This document shows, one piece after another, positions 1-6,620 of a DNA stretch of 64,000 nucleotides; the stretch's first letter is position 1; every line of letters begins with the position of its first letter. The notes beneath the pieces were generated by a model. That model was not told the DNA's origin. It did not search any database and saw only the letters and a list, made by a program, of their open reading frames with translations. Location of the stretch: positions 930,001 to 994,000 of the forward strand of contig NZ_QYUN01000002.1 of assembly GCF_003590875.1 (NCBI RefSeq). The letters are read 5' to 3'. A program made the position numbers and the translations under genes. Source of the stretch: Noviherbaspirillum cavernae (lineage in GTDB: Bacteria > Pseudomonadota > Gammaproteobacteria > Burkholderiales > Burkholderiaceae_D).

Positions 1-1
1 C

Positions 2-1480
2 AAGCCACGTCTGACCTCGGCGCAGGAGGCGGCCATGGAGTACGTCATTCGCGAGACCTATCTCTCCAGCAAGGCACCTAATGCCAAGCATTGCTACCGG
101 AGCTTGCGTGTGTACTGCGCTCAGCAGGATATCAAAGCCCCGTCATATCCGACGCTGATTGCGCGTATCAAATCCTTGCCGCAACAACAAGCTGACCGGG
201 CGCGCCATGGCAACCGTATCGCGTATCAGAACAGCGAGTTCGTCAATGTACTGTACGCCGATACGCCGATTCATGGTTTGCGTGCTTTCCAGTACGTGCA
301 CATGGACCACACCCAGCTCGACATCGAACTCGTCTCGTTGCGCACCGGCAAGAGACTGGGCCGACCCTGGCTCTCGCTCGCCATCGATGCCTTCACGCGC
401 CGGATTCTCGGCGTCTACCTCTCCTTTGACGCGCCGTCGTATCGCTCGAACATGATGTTGCTGCGTGACATCGTCTACCGCCATCGACGGCTTCCCCAAT
501 TCATTGTGGTTGACAACGGTGCTGACTTCCGTAGCGAGAACTTCGCGCTCGCGGCAGAGATGATGTGCATTCATTTGCGCTACCGCCCGGTCGGCCAACC
601 TCGACACGGCGCGGTGATGGAACGCATCTTTGGGCATATGCACTCGACCTATATCTACAACCTTGCTGGTAACACCAAGGCGATGAAGGAAGTCCGCAGC
701 ACGACTGGCAAGTTTCTGCCGTCGCGACTGGCGGAGTGGACGCTGGAAGCGCTGTATTACGGCATCGAACATTGGGCTTTCACCTACTACGACACAGAGG
801 TGCACTCCGCGCTCGGCATGAGTCCTCGCGACGCCTCCACGCAAAGCGTTGAGGCATCTGGCTTGCGTGCGCATCGCATCGTGACTTTGACAGAGGATTT
901 CCTCATTTTGACGAGCCCTGCAGTCAAGCACATGGGTGGTCAGCGCATTGTGGACAGGCAGCGCGGCATCAAACTGCACAACACTTTTTACTACTGGTGC
1001 CCGGAGTTTCGTGACCCGAAGCTTCACGGCAAGAAGGTTCAGGTGCGCTGCGACCCGTGGGATGCCTCGACGGTCTATGTGCAGGTCGACAAACGTTGGA
1101 TGCCTGCACGCTGCAAGACCCTAGCCAGTCTTGGTCAACTCACCGACAAGGAACGCGAATTAGTGTCCGGGGAGCTGCGCATGCGGTACCGCATGGCTGA
1201 CAACGACGAGCCGTCATTGCAACGCTTGGCGGAGTTCATGCGCACCTTCACGCCGGAAGGCGCCATGGCGCTCGACATGGACCGCCAACAAGAGAACCGC
1301 GAGTTGTATGAGCATATCGGCCGCGGGGCAATTACCAGGCCAACGCCGATAACTCCCATGCTGCAGCGCGCAGAGCCAACTGTTGGCGTATCTAAGGCTG
1401 ACAAGGTGCCACGCTTGGTGCCGGTCGCACTGCCTATGGACTTCACTGACATTGACCCTCTGGACTTCGACACATTCTGA
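2..1480 (+). CDS. tnsB: TnsB-like DDE transposase (Tn7-like element), 5' end outside window
   Basis: This is the DNA-cutting and joining subunit of a Tn7-like transposase. The frame is open from base 2, so the true start lies to the left; the first in-window Met is at 35. Numbering from that Met, an rve/RNase H fold carries D91 (MDHTQLD), D160 (VVDNGADF) and E196 (VMERIFG), a D,D35E triad typical of retroviral-integrase-type transposases. A Mu-C-like beta-barrel region and a basic tail follow. It is 12 bp upstream of the TnsC-like ATPase, and a TniQ gene overlaps that one, giving the canonical B-C-Q order. No TnsA-like endonuclease is visible; one could lie left of the window. TniA of a Tn5053-type element is an alternative name for the same protein family. 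Confidence 0.85.
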   Translation, partial: KPRLTSAQEAAMEYVIRETYLSSKAPNAKHCYRSLRVYCAQQDIKAPSYPTLIARIKSLPQQQADRARHGNRIAYQNSEFVNVLYADTPIHGLRAFQYVHMDHTQLDIELVSLRTGKRLGRPWLSLAIDAFTRRILGVYLSFDAPSYRSNMMLLRDIVYRHRRLPQFIVVDNGADFRSENFALAAEMMCIHLRYRPVGQPRHGAVMERIFGHMHSTYIYNLAGNTKAMKEVRSTTGKFLPSRLAEWTLEALYYGIEHWAFTYYDTEVHSALGMSPRDASTQSVEASGLRAHRIVTLTEDFLILTSPAVKHMGGQRIVDRQRGIKLHNTFYYWCPEFRDPKLHGKKVQVRCDPWDASTVYVQVDKRWMPARCKTLASLGQLTDKERELVSGELRMRYRMADNDEPSLQRLAEFMRTFTPEGAMALDMDRQQENRELYEHIGRGAITRPTPITPMLQRAEPTVGVSKADKVPRLVPVALPMDFTDIDPLDFDTF

Positions 1481-1492
1481 AATTACAAAAAT

Positions 1493-2509
1493 ATGAACCA
1501 CAACACCTACACAAACCCGGCGTCCGCTAGTTCGTCGCTCATTGGTCAACGGATTAAGCATCCGCGTATCGCCACAACTATCGAGGAGTGCCGCCTTATG
1601 CTCGCAGCGGGTAGCAATGCCAATCTGATTTTGCTATGTGGTCCGACGGGTGTCGGTAAAACCACGCTCGGCGACTTCCTCGTTGAGGCTGAACTCAAGA
1701 GCCAAGTCGAAGAGTTGGCAGCAAATCCGGGATGCATCCCCGCTATCCGCGTAGAAGCCCCGGCCTCCGGTGAGAGGGAGTTTTCCTGGCGCTTGTTCTA
1801 CCAACGCATCCTGAATGCGCTGGAAGGAGAGCTCGATGCACCACGCACGGCCTACGGGGTCGACCCGGTAACTGGCCGTGTCGTGCGGCCCGCCGGTCCT
1901 CAAAGCAACCGGCTGTCCGGATTGCGAACGGCTGTAGAACGTTCGTTGCGCAATCGCGGCACCCGATTCATCGTCGTTGATGAGGCCGCTCATCTGATGC
2001 GTCAGTGCCACCCGACCCGGCTCGAGCAACAGCTGGATACGTTGAAATCGTTGTCGAATGAATACGGCGTCCAATGGATTCTGCTGGGCTCTTATGACCT
2101 GTTCGAATTGGTGTCGCTGAGCGGCCAACTGGCCCGTCGCACGCACGTCATTCACTTCGGTCGTTATCGAGAAGACGTTGTCGAGGACGTTCGCGCCTTC
2201 CGTGGCTGCCTGAAGAAGCTGGGAGAATGCATGCCGACCTTGAAGGACGTTGACTTGCTGCGCTACTCGGAGGTCTTCCATCAAAACACGTTGGGCTGCA
2301 TTGGGACGTTGCGTACGCTGTTGATGCGACTTGACCTGTTGGTTGCCGAGAAAGACTGGTCGGAGGAGACGTTGTGCACCGGCCTGTTGACTGAAGCGCA
2401 AGTGACACAAATTTTGCGTGAAATCGTTGAGGGTGAAGAACGCATTGCGCCGGGACTAAAGCGTCACCTCCTCGCTCCCAAGAACCTCCAAGCTAAACGG
2501 GTGGCATGA
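1493..2509 (+). CDS. tnsC: TnsC-like AAA+ ATPase (TniB family), transposition regulator
   Basis: This is an AAA+ ATPase that links the target-selection protein to the transposase in Tn7-like elements. The 338-residue protein has a Walker A motif GPTGVGKTT at residues 50-58 and a Walker B motif VVDEAAH at 161-167, with D163 and E164 positioned for Mg2+ binding and hydrolysis. The sensor-like segment WILLGSYDLFEL follows, as in TniB/TnsC proteins. The length is close to TniB (about 300) and shorter than Tn7 TnsC (about 555), so the long N- and C-terminal TnsC extensions that contact TnsA and TnsD are reduced. Its stop codon overlaps the start of the TniQ gene (ATGATGA), suggesting translational coupling. 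Confidence 0.85.
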   Translation: MNHNTYTNPASASSSLIGQRIKHPRIATTIEECRLMLAAGSNANLILLCGPTGVGKTTLGDFLVEAELKSQVEELAANPGCIPAIRVEAPASGEREFSWRLFYQRILNALEGELDAPRTAYGVDPVTGRVVRPAGPQSNRLSGLRTAVERSLRNRGTRFIVVDEAAHLMRQCHPTRLEQQLDTLKSLSNEYGVQWILLGSYDLFELVSLSGQLARRTHVIHFGRYREDVVEDVRAFRGCLKKLGECMPTLKDVDLLRYSEVFHQNTLGCIGTLRTLLMRLDLLVAEKDWSEETLCTGLLTEAQVTQILREIVEGEERIAPGLKRHLLAPKNLQAKRVA

Positions 2510-3786
2510 TGAATGCGATTCACAATCCCCGTTCTACCCTGCACGCAGTCACGCCCTATGGCGTTAGCACTTCGGACGTTGAAAGCCTGACCAGCTATTT
2601 CTGCCGTGTTGCACACTCGCATAGCATGACTGCGCAGAAGCTGGCCGAGTGGGTACTCAAACACTTTGAACAATCGGTCTGCGAAAAATATTACTGGTAT
2701 CAACGCAACTTCTCGAGCATGTCGGTCGAGAGCGAGCAGTGGGCAGCTTGGCTGGGTGAGCTCACGGGTGTCGGTTCGCTGGACCAACTGACGCTTGCCC
2801 CGTTGCGGAATCTGGTTGGTACGCCGGGGCTCGCGCCGCGCGCTGACCGATGGTGCCCGTGCTGTATCGAGGAAGATAGGTACGAAGGCCGGGACACCTA
2901 TTACCGACTGGCGTGGGACGTAGCACCGGTGACGGCCTGCCTGCGTCACAAGGTGCAGTTGGTCTCGACGTGCCCGCACTGCAATAAGGAAAATGTCCGC
3001 AACCGTGCGGCAATTGTGGTGCCGGGCTACTGCACGTCTTGTGGTGGGTTCTTGGGAGATGCGGAAGCTGAACCGGCCACGCCGGAAGAGTTGTGGGTGG
3101 TTCGCCAGGTCGGACAGACGTTGCAGCAGCGTCCGCAGGTGGCGGAGGATGGTCTGACTTCGTTGTTGGGTGTCGTCATCGAGCGCATGGCAGCCAACAA
3201 TATGGCGACTTTCGCAAAGCAGTATGGCTTTTCGAAGAGCGGCGTATGGCACTGGATGAACAAAGGTGGGTTACCCAGCCTCAAGGCATGGCTGACGATT
3301 GCACTACATGGCGGTATTGGCCTCGACAAGTTATTTGCAGGTGACGTTGAGAGCTGGGTTGTTCCCCGCGAGAAGCCGCAGTTCGAGATGCCACTCTCGG
3401 AATCTCCGCGTGCCGGAATCCGTTCTCGGGAACTGGACTGGGACGAGATTCGTACCAGTCTGATGAAGATGCTGGAGTTGCCGGTGCCAATTTCCATCAA
3501 CGAAGCGTGCGAGCGTGTCGGCGTCGGACGGAAGCATCTTTACTTGCGCGTCAATGCTGAGGCGCGAGCCATTGCTGACCGGTACAGTCGGTATCGGTCA
3601 GAGGTGAGGCTGCAGAAGGAAGTGCGGTTGCGAGAACAAATCGGCGAGATTCTCGATGCACGCCTGGCCGCCGGTTATGAAGGGATGAGTGCGCGCGACG
3701 TGTGGAGTCAGCTCGATGAGCAGGCGCGGTCAGTTGAAAGCGTGTTCCGACACATCAGCGTTGTGATGGCGGAGCGACAGAAATGA
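2506..3786 (+). CDS. tniQ: TniQ/TnsD-like target-selection protein
   Basis: This is a TniQ-family protein, expected to recognise the target site and recruit TnsC. The N-terminal TniQ domain has the usual SYFCRVAHSHSM segment (about residues 30-41). Zinc-ribbon ligands follow: C117/C120 (WCPCC), C145/H148 (CLRH), C156/C159 (CPHC) and C176/C179 (CTSC). Two helix-turn-helix-like segments lie C-terminal, around residues 225-250 (FAKQYGFSKSGVWHWMNKGG) and 330-350 (INEACERVGVGRKHLYLRV). The 426-residue length and C-terminal DNA-binding part favour a TnsD-like, site-specific reader over the short TniQ of Cascade-linked CAST elements. Given the adjacent tRNA-Ala gene, I infer that tRNA-Ala is its target. 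A second ATG at 2509 is an equally possible start. Confidence 0.8.
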   Translation: MMNAIHNPRSTLHAVTPYGVSTSDVESLTSYFCRVAHSHSMTAQKLAEWVLKHFEQSVCEKYYWYQRNFSSMSVESEQWAAWLGELTGVGSLDQLTLAPLRNLVGTPGLAPRADRWCPCCIEEDRYEGRDTYYRLAWDVAPVTACLRHKVQLVSTCPHCNKENVRNRAAIVVPGYCTSCGGFLGDAEAEPATPEELWVVRQVGQTLQQRPQVAEDGLTSLLGVVIERMAANNMATFAKQYGFSKSGVWHWMNKGGLPSLKAWLTIALHGGIGLDKLFAGDVESWVVPREKPQFEMPLSESPRAGIRSRELDWDEIRTSLMKMLELPVPISINEACERVGVGRKHLYLRVNAEARAIADRYSRYRSEVRLQKEVRLREQIGEILDARLAAGYEGMSARDVWSQLDEQARSVESVFRHISVVMAERQK

Positions 3787-3793
3787 CGCGCAC

Positions 3794-3796
3794 TTA
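3794..3796. repeat. Target-site duplication TTA, left copy (right copy 4709-4711)
   Basis: TTA directly precedes the left inverted repeat and directly follows the right one, as expected for a recent, precise IS5-type insertion into a TNA target. Confidence 0.85.
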
Positions 3797-3878
3797 GAGC
3801 CTATCCCGGTAGGCCGTCGGCAAGGGAAATTGCGAGGTAAATGGTGGTCCAAGCGCATGTTGGCGAAGGAGGTTCGAC

Positions 3879-4337
3879 ATGGGCATGGTCAAGCAGGACG
3901 ACGGCTGGCGTTTGCCAGACAGACTCTGGGCGCAAATGGAGCCGCTTTTACCGCCACGCAAGCCACATCCGCTGGGCTGCCATAACCCGCGTGTCTGCGA
4001 CCGGGCAGCCATGGATGCGATCTTGTTCGTGTTGCGTACCGGTTGCCAGTGGAATGCATTGAACGGTACCGGCATTTGTTCCAGCAGTTCGGCGCATCGG
4101 CGCTTTCAGGAATGGGTTGATGCCGGCGTGTTCGAGGAGTTCTGGATGCATGGGCTGTTGTCGGCAGCGGCGTTGCGGGAAATCGACTGGTCCTGGCTGT
4201 CACTCGACGGCGCGATGACCAAGGCTCCTCTGGGTGGGGAAAAAAATCGGCCCCAATCCAACGGATCGCGGCAAAGGCGGCGTCAAGCGCAGCCTGCTGA
4301 CGGACGCACACGGCATTCCCCTGGCCATCGTCATTGA
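3879..4337 (+). CDS. IS5-family transposase, first frame (orfA)
   Basis: This is the N-terminal part of an IS5-family DDE transposase. It begins MGMVKQDDGWRLPDRLW and continues through the DUF4096-type N-terminal domain with RTGCQWNAL to the first catalytic Asp in LSLDGAMTKAPLGG. Beyond that point the meaningful sequence switches to the +1 frame at a run of seven A's (4240-4246), so the remaining residues of this frame are probably not native. A fused transposase of normal length would result if one A of the run were skipped or absent. Confidence 0.85.
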   Translation: MGMVKQDDGWRLPDRLWAQMEPLLPPRKPHPLGCHNPRVCDRAAMDAILFVLRTGCQWNALNGTGICSSSSAHRRFQEWVDAGVFEEFWMHGLLSAAALREIDWSWLSLDGAMTKAPLGGEKNRPQSNGSRQRRRQAQPADGRTRHSPGHRH

Positions 4338-4704
4338 TGGTGCGAACCGCCATGACATGAAGCTGGCGCGACCGACACTGGAGTCGCTGGAAGTGGGGCG
4401 ACCGTCATTGCTTGCGGTGTGGCCACAAGGACTGTGCCTGGACAAGGGCTATGACTATCCGCAGATCCAGCAGTTGGCGCTTGAATTGGGCTACCGGGCG
4501 CACATCCGGTCACGCGGGGAGGAAGCGCAGCAGCGGCAGACGGGAACGAGAGCCCGCCGCTGGGTGGTGGAGCGTACGCATAGCTGGCTGAACCGGTTTC
4601 GTGGCTTGCTGATTCGTTGGGCCAAGAAGGCGAAGAACCATCTCGCGTTCCTTCATCTCGCCTGCGGCATTATCACCTGGCGAAGCATAGGCCTACTGGG
4701 ATAG
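4234..4704 (+). CDS. IS5-family transposase, second frame (orfB)
   Basis: This is the C-terminal catalytic part of the IS5 transposase. The frame opens at a GTG at 4234 and continues the family signature GPNPTDRGKGGVKRSLLTD. The second catalytic Asp is in LCLDKGYDYP. The Y-R-E-K-type end signature is in WVVERTHSWLNRFRGLLIRW followed by KKAKNHLAF, with the catalytic Glu in VVER. Expression is most likely as a fusion with the upstream frame by programmed or transcriptional slippage at the A7 run (4240-4246), not from the GTG alone. Independent translation as an inhibitor is possible. Confidence 0.85.
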   Translation: MGKKIGPNPTDRGKGGVKRSLLTDAHGIPLAIVIDGANRHDMKLARPTLESLEVGRPSLLAVWPQGLCLDKGYDYPQIQQLALELGYRAHIRSRGEEAQQRQTGTRARRWVVERTHSWLNRFRGLLIRWAKKAKNHLAFLHLACGIITWRSIGLLG

Positions 4705-4733
4705 GCTCTTAGTATCCCGGCTCAGCGCCGAAG

Positions 4734-4764
4734 AAAAACGGGACCCTTGGGTCCCGTTTTTTTA
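4734..4764 (+). terminator. Rho-independent terminator of the transposition operon
   Basis: The stem ACGGGACCC/GGGTCCCGT is followed by seven T's. It lies 26 bp beyond the IS element; without the 912-bp insertion it would follow tniQ closely. Confidence 0.85.
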
Positions 4765-4831
4765 CATCGTTAATCCGCAAAAATACCCAGTGCTCTAGGC
4801 AAAACCCATCAGGCTAGCACGCCACCCACGA

Positions 4832-4903
4832 TAAAACATAATGTGACCAAACGTGAAATAAAGCATAACCCGGCCATCTGGCCACTTTATGCTTTACGGC
4901 ACA
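4832..4903 (+). mobile_element. Putative right end of the Tn7-like transposon, with three 17-bp TnsB-site-like repeats
   Basis: Three copies of a motif close to TAAAGCATAAnnyGGCC are present: 4832-4848 (TAAAACATAATGTGACC), 4859-4875 (TAAAGCATAACCCGGCC) and, inverted, 4880-4896 (TAAAGCATAAAGTGGCC on the minus strand). The inverted copy leads to CGGCACA at 4897-4903; read inward this gives a TGTGCCG terminus, matching the 5'-TGT of Tn7-like ends. The point is 28 bp from the 3' end of tRNA-Ala. The call is inference: the other end lies outside the window, so no target duplication can be verified. The opposite orientation of the terminal copy is unlike the uniform direct repeats of Tn7 itself. 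Confidence 0.55.
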
Positions 4904-4931
4904 TGTTCGGTCATTCCTGCATGGCTGATGT

Positions 4932-5007
4932 TGGTGGAGCGGAGGAGGATCGAACTCCCGGCCTTCGCATTGCGAACGCGACGCTCTCCCAGCTGAGCTA
5001 CCGCCCC
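4932..5007 (-). tRNA. tRNA-Ala (anticodon CGC)
   Basis: This 76-nt gene includes an encoded CCA. The cloverleaf closes well: acceptor GGGGCGG/CCGCUCC with the G3:U70 pair that defines alanine tRNAs, D-arm GCUC/GAGC, anticodon loop UUCGCAA with CGC at positions 34-36, and T-arm GGGAG/CUCCU around UUCGAUC. It is transcribed leftward, so its 3' end faces the apparent transposon end 28 bp away. The gene is intact, as expected if the transposon inserts downstream of its target gene as Tn7 does with glmS. Confidence 0.95.
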
Positions 5008-5017
5008 ATTCGAACCG

Positions 5018-5046
5018 ATTTTATTAACTCATGTGTTCCAGCGCAA
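5018..5046 (-). promoter_or_regulatory. Sigma-70 promoter of tRNA-Ala
   Basis: On the minus strand a -35 TTGCGC (5041-5046) and a -10 TAAAAT (5018-5023) are separated by 17 bp. The start point would be a few bases before the tRNA 5' end at 5007. Confidence 0.7.
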
Positions 5047-5183
5047 GTACCCGAATGCATTCAATACTACAATTCGGATTCAATCGGTAAGTGTCGTGTG
5101 AACGGCGCAGGCCATCGATTGACGGGGACTGCCCACCAAGCCAAGACGCATTCTGAAAAAAATCCGCCAAGTGATTGAATCTA

Positions 5184-5213
5184 TTGACGGAAATTCGCTT
5201 GCACAACTATAGT
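5184..5213 (+). promoter_or_regulatory. Sigma-70 promoter of the zapB-like/zapA operon
   Basis: A -35 TTGACG (5184-5189), an 18-bp spacer and a -10 TATAGT (5208-5213) place the start point at about 5219-5220, essentially on the ATG. A perfect 10-bp palindrome, AACTATAGTT (5205-5214), covers the -10 and could be an operator. Confidence 0.65.
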
Positions 5214-5219
5214 TGCAGA

Positions 5220-5438
5220 ATGGTTTCCGAATTTCATCAGCTCTCCGAAAAAATCAGCCAATTGGCTGAACTCGCTCATTCTCTGCGGCGCGAGAATGCG
5301 GATCTTCGTCTGGGCATGGCGGCGCTGACCGCCGAAAATGCCGATTTGTCCTCACGCATAGATGAGGCGTACCAGCGCGTCGCGGCGCTGCTGGAAAAGC
5401 TTCCCGCGTCCGATGAGCAGAATGAGGAGGCGGCATGA
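5220..5438 (+). CDS. ZapB-like coiled-coil protein (TIGR02449-type)
   Basis: This 72-residue, almost entirely helical protein has heptad-like spacing throughout (LSEKISQLAELAHSLRREN and following), resembling the TIGR02449/ZapB-like proteins encoded directly before zapA in beta- and gammaproteobacteria. Its role is inferred to be in Z-ring organisation with ZapA. The ATG at 5220 was chosen because the predicted transcription start falls on it; an in-frame TTG at 5175 lies upstream of the -10 and could not be on that transcript. The stop overlaps the zapA start by 4 bp. Confidence 0.75.
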   Translation: MVSEFHQLSEKISQLAELAHSLRRENADLRLGMAALTAENADLSSRIDEAYQRVAALLEKLPASDEQNEEAA

Positions 5439-5746
5439 TTCAGCTCGATGTCACCATCATGGGACAGGCTTACAAGCTGGCCTGCAAGGAAGGCGAAGAA
5501 GCGGCGCTGCAGGAAGCGGTTGCCTATTTGGACGGCAAGATGTGCGCGATTCGCGATGCGGGAAAAATCAAGGGCAACGACAGAATTGCAGTGATGGCGG
5601 CGTTGGGTATTGCGGCAGAAATGCTGTCCGCAAAATCGAGCGACGGGCCGTTCGCCGACATGACGAATGCGGAAGTGCGACAGAAAATTGCTGTGATGCA
5701 TTCCGTTCTGGATGTTGCACTTGCACCGCAAGAAAATCTCTTTTAA
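5435..5746 (+). CDS. zapA: Cell division protein ZapA
   Basis: This FtsZ-binding protein bundles Z-ring filaments in the cytoplasm. The 103-residue length and layout fit ZapA: an N-terminal globular part beginning IQLDVTIMGQAYKLAC, with the conserved segment YLDGKMCAIRDAGKIKGNDR, then IAVMAALGIAAEML leading into a C-terminal coiled coil. It overlaps the upstream zapB-like gene (ATGA) and is followed 50 bp later by a 6S RNA gene, the usual beta/gammaproteobacterial order zapA-ssrS. Confidence 0.93.
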   Translation: MIQLDVTIMGQAYKLACKEGEEAALQEAVAYLDGKMCAIRDAGKIKGNDRIAVMAALGIAAEMLSAKSSDGPFADMTNAEVRQKIAVMHSVLDVALAPQENLF

Positions 5747-5761
5747 TTCCTCTCAAAGCCT

Positions 5762-5789
5762 TTGACAAGCGATTGGATTGGGGTACACT
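5762..5789 (+). promoter_or_regulatory. Sigma-70 promoter of 6S RNA
   Basis: A consensus -35 TTGACA (5762-5767), a 16-bp spacer and a -10 TACACT (5784-5789) place the start near 5796. Confidence 0.7.
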
Positions 5790-5793
5790 AAAT

Positions 5794-5980
5794 GCTCCTG
5801 CCGTGTTCGTGATTGTCATATATTCCTTGAACCATTCATGCGCATAGGTCGCGGAAATTTGTCGATGGGCGTGTTTCGTCGCTAGTCCGATGAACCCGAA
5901 ATTGCACTAACTGTGACCACCTTGGACCTTTCTAGGTTCGGGATGCCGGCAAAAACGGCACAGGCGGGACTGAACACTCT
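5794..5980 (+). ncRNA. ssrS: 6S RNA
   Basis: 6S RNA binds sigma-70 RNA polymerase in stationary phase by mimicking an open promoter. The call rests on position just after zapA, a strong promoter, a length of about 185 nt, complementary ends (CCTGCCGTG near 5797 against CGGCACAGGCGG near 5957-5968) enclosing a long imperfect stem, and a terminator directly after. The ends are approximate. A covariance-model scan with the Rfam 6S family would settle it. Confidence 0.75.
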
Positions 5981-6009
5981 AGCGGCTGCATTCGTGCAGC
6001 CGCTTTTTT
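5981..6009 (+). terminator. Rho-independent terminator after 6S RNA
   Basis: The stem AGCGGCTGCA/TGCAGCCGCT has a 4-nt loop and is followed by six T's. Confidence 0.85.
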
Positions 6010-6037
6010 ATGCCCGCTCCATTCATGCGAGGACAAC

Positions 6038-6493
6038 ATGCAGTATTGGCTGATGAAATCCGAGCCGGACGAGGTGAGTATCGACGATGCGCTGGAGGCG
6101 TCTGATCAGACGGTGCCCTGGACCGGCGTGCGCAACTACCAGGCGCGCAATTTCATGCGCGACGCAATGCAAGTGGGTGACGGTGTTTTGTTCTATCACT
6201 CCAGCTGTCCACAACCGGGAATCGCAGGCGTGGCAGAAGTTGCCAGCACGCCGTATCCCGACGACACGCAGTTTGATCGCAAGAGCAAATACTTCGACCC
6301 GAAAGCCACGCGCGAAAACCCGCGCTGGATGCTGGTCGATGTGAAGGCAATCCGGAAAACACGCTTGGTCACGCTCGATGAATTGCGCAGCCATGCCGAT
6401 CTTGGCGGCATGCAGATACTCAAGCGCGGCAATCGCCTGTCGATCACGCCTGTCACACCCGATGAGTGGCGACACATCGCGCGCCTGCTGTAA
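6038..6493 (+). CDS. EVE domain protein
   Basis: This 151-residue protein is composed of a single EVE domain, a PUA/YTH-like fold that binds modified bases in nucleic acids. Family signatures are YWLMKSEPDE at the N-terminus, WTGVRNYQARNFMRD (about residues 28-42), the HSSCPQPGIAGVAEV segment and the C-terminal LKRGNRLSITPVT. Standalone bacterial EVE proteins of this size are common near zapA/6S in betaproteobacteria. The ligand in this organism is not known; a role in recognising modified tRNA or DNA bases is inference from the family. Confidence 0.88.
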   Translation: MQYWLMKSEPDEVSIDDALEASDQTVPWTGVRNYQARNFMRDAMQVGDGVLFYHSSCPQPGIAGVAEVASTPYPDDTQFDRKSKYFDPKATRENPRWMLVDVKAIRKTRLVTLDELRSHADLGGMQILKRGNRLSITPVTPDEWRHIARLL

Positions 6494-6620
6494 CTACACA
6501 AGCCCCAGAAATACCGGACGCGCACACCTCATTGGCGTTTTTGCAAAGCATGCATGCTCTGAAAGAGCTGTGGGGCACTGATATGATTCGCTGGACTTCA
6601 ATCAATCAGAGCGTGTCTGG

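Larger units (their letters stand above)
3797..4708 (+). mobile_element. IS5-family insertion sequence, complete, 912 bp
   Basis: The 19-bp terminal inverted repeats are GAGCCTATCCCGGTAGGCC at 3797-3815 and its near-complement at 4690-4708 (one mismatch). Both flanks carry TTA (3794-3796 and 4709-4711), a 3-bp TNA duplication typical of the IS1031/IS427-type groups of IS5. Two overlapping transposase frames fill the element. It sits 10 bp after the tniQ stop codon and separates that gene from its probable terminator. Confidence 0.93.

Noticed and set aside
3797..4708. The IS5 element as the source of the 111-bp MITE at 40.4 kb
   Set aside because: Both have TTA duplications and GAGC termini, but the rest of the terminal repeats differ, so this IS is unlikely to mobilise the MITE.
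1..5000. CRISPR-associated transposon (CAST)
   Set aside because: No cas genes or repeat array are visible in the window, and the TniQ is large with C-terminal HTH segments, favouring protein-guided targeting. The unseen left part prevents complete exclusion.
4843..5178. A 111-codon frame running through the transposon end and tRNA-Ala
   Set aside because: It overlaps a well-formed tRNA gene and has no ribosome site or similarity; it is a chance frame.
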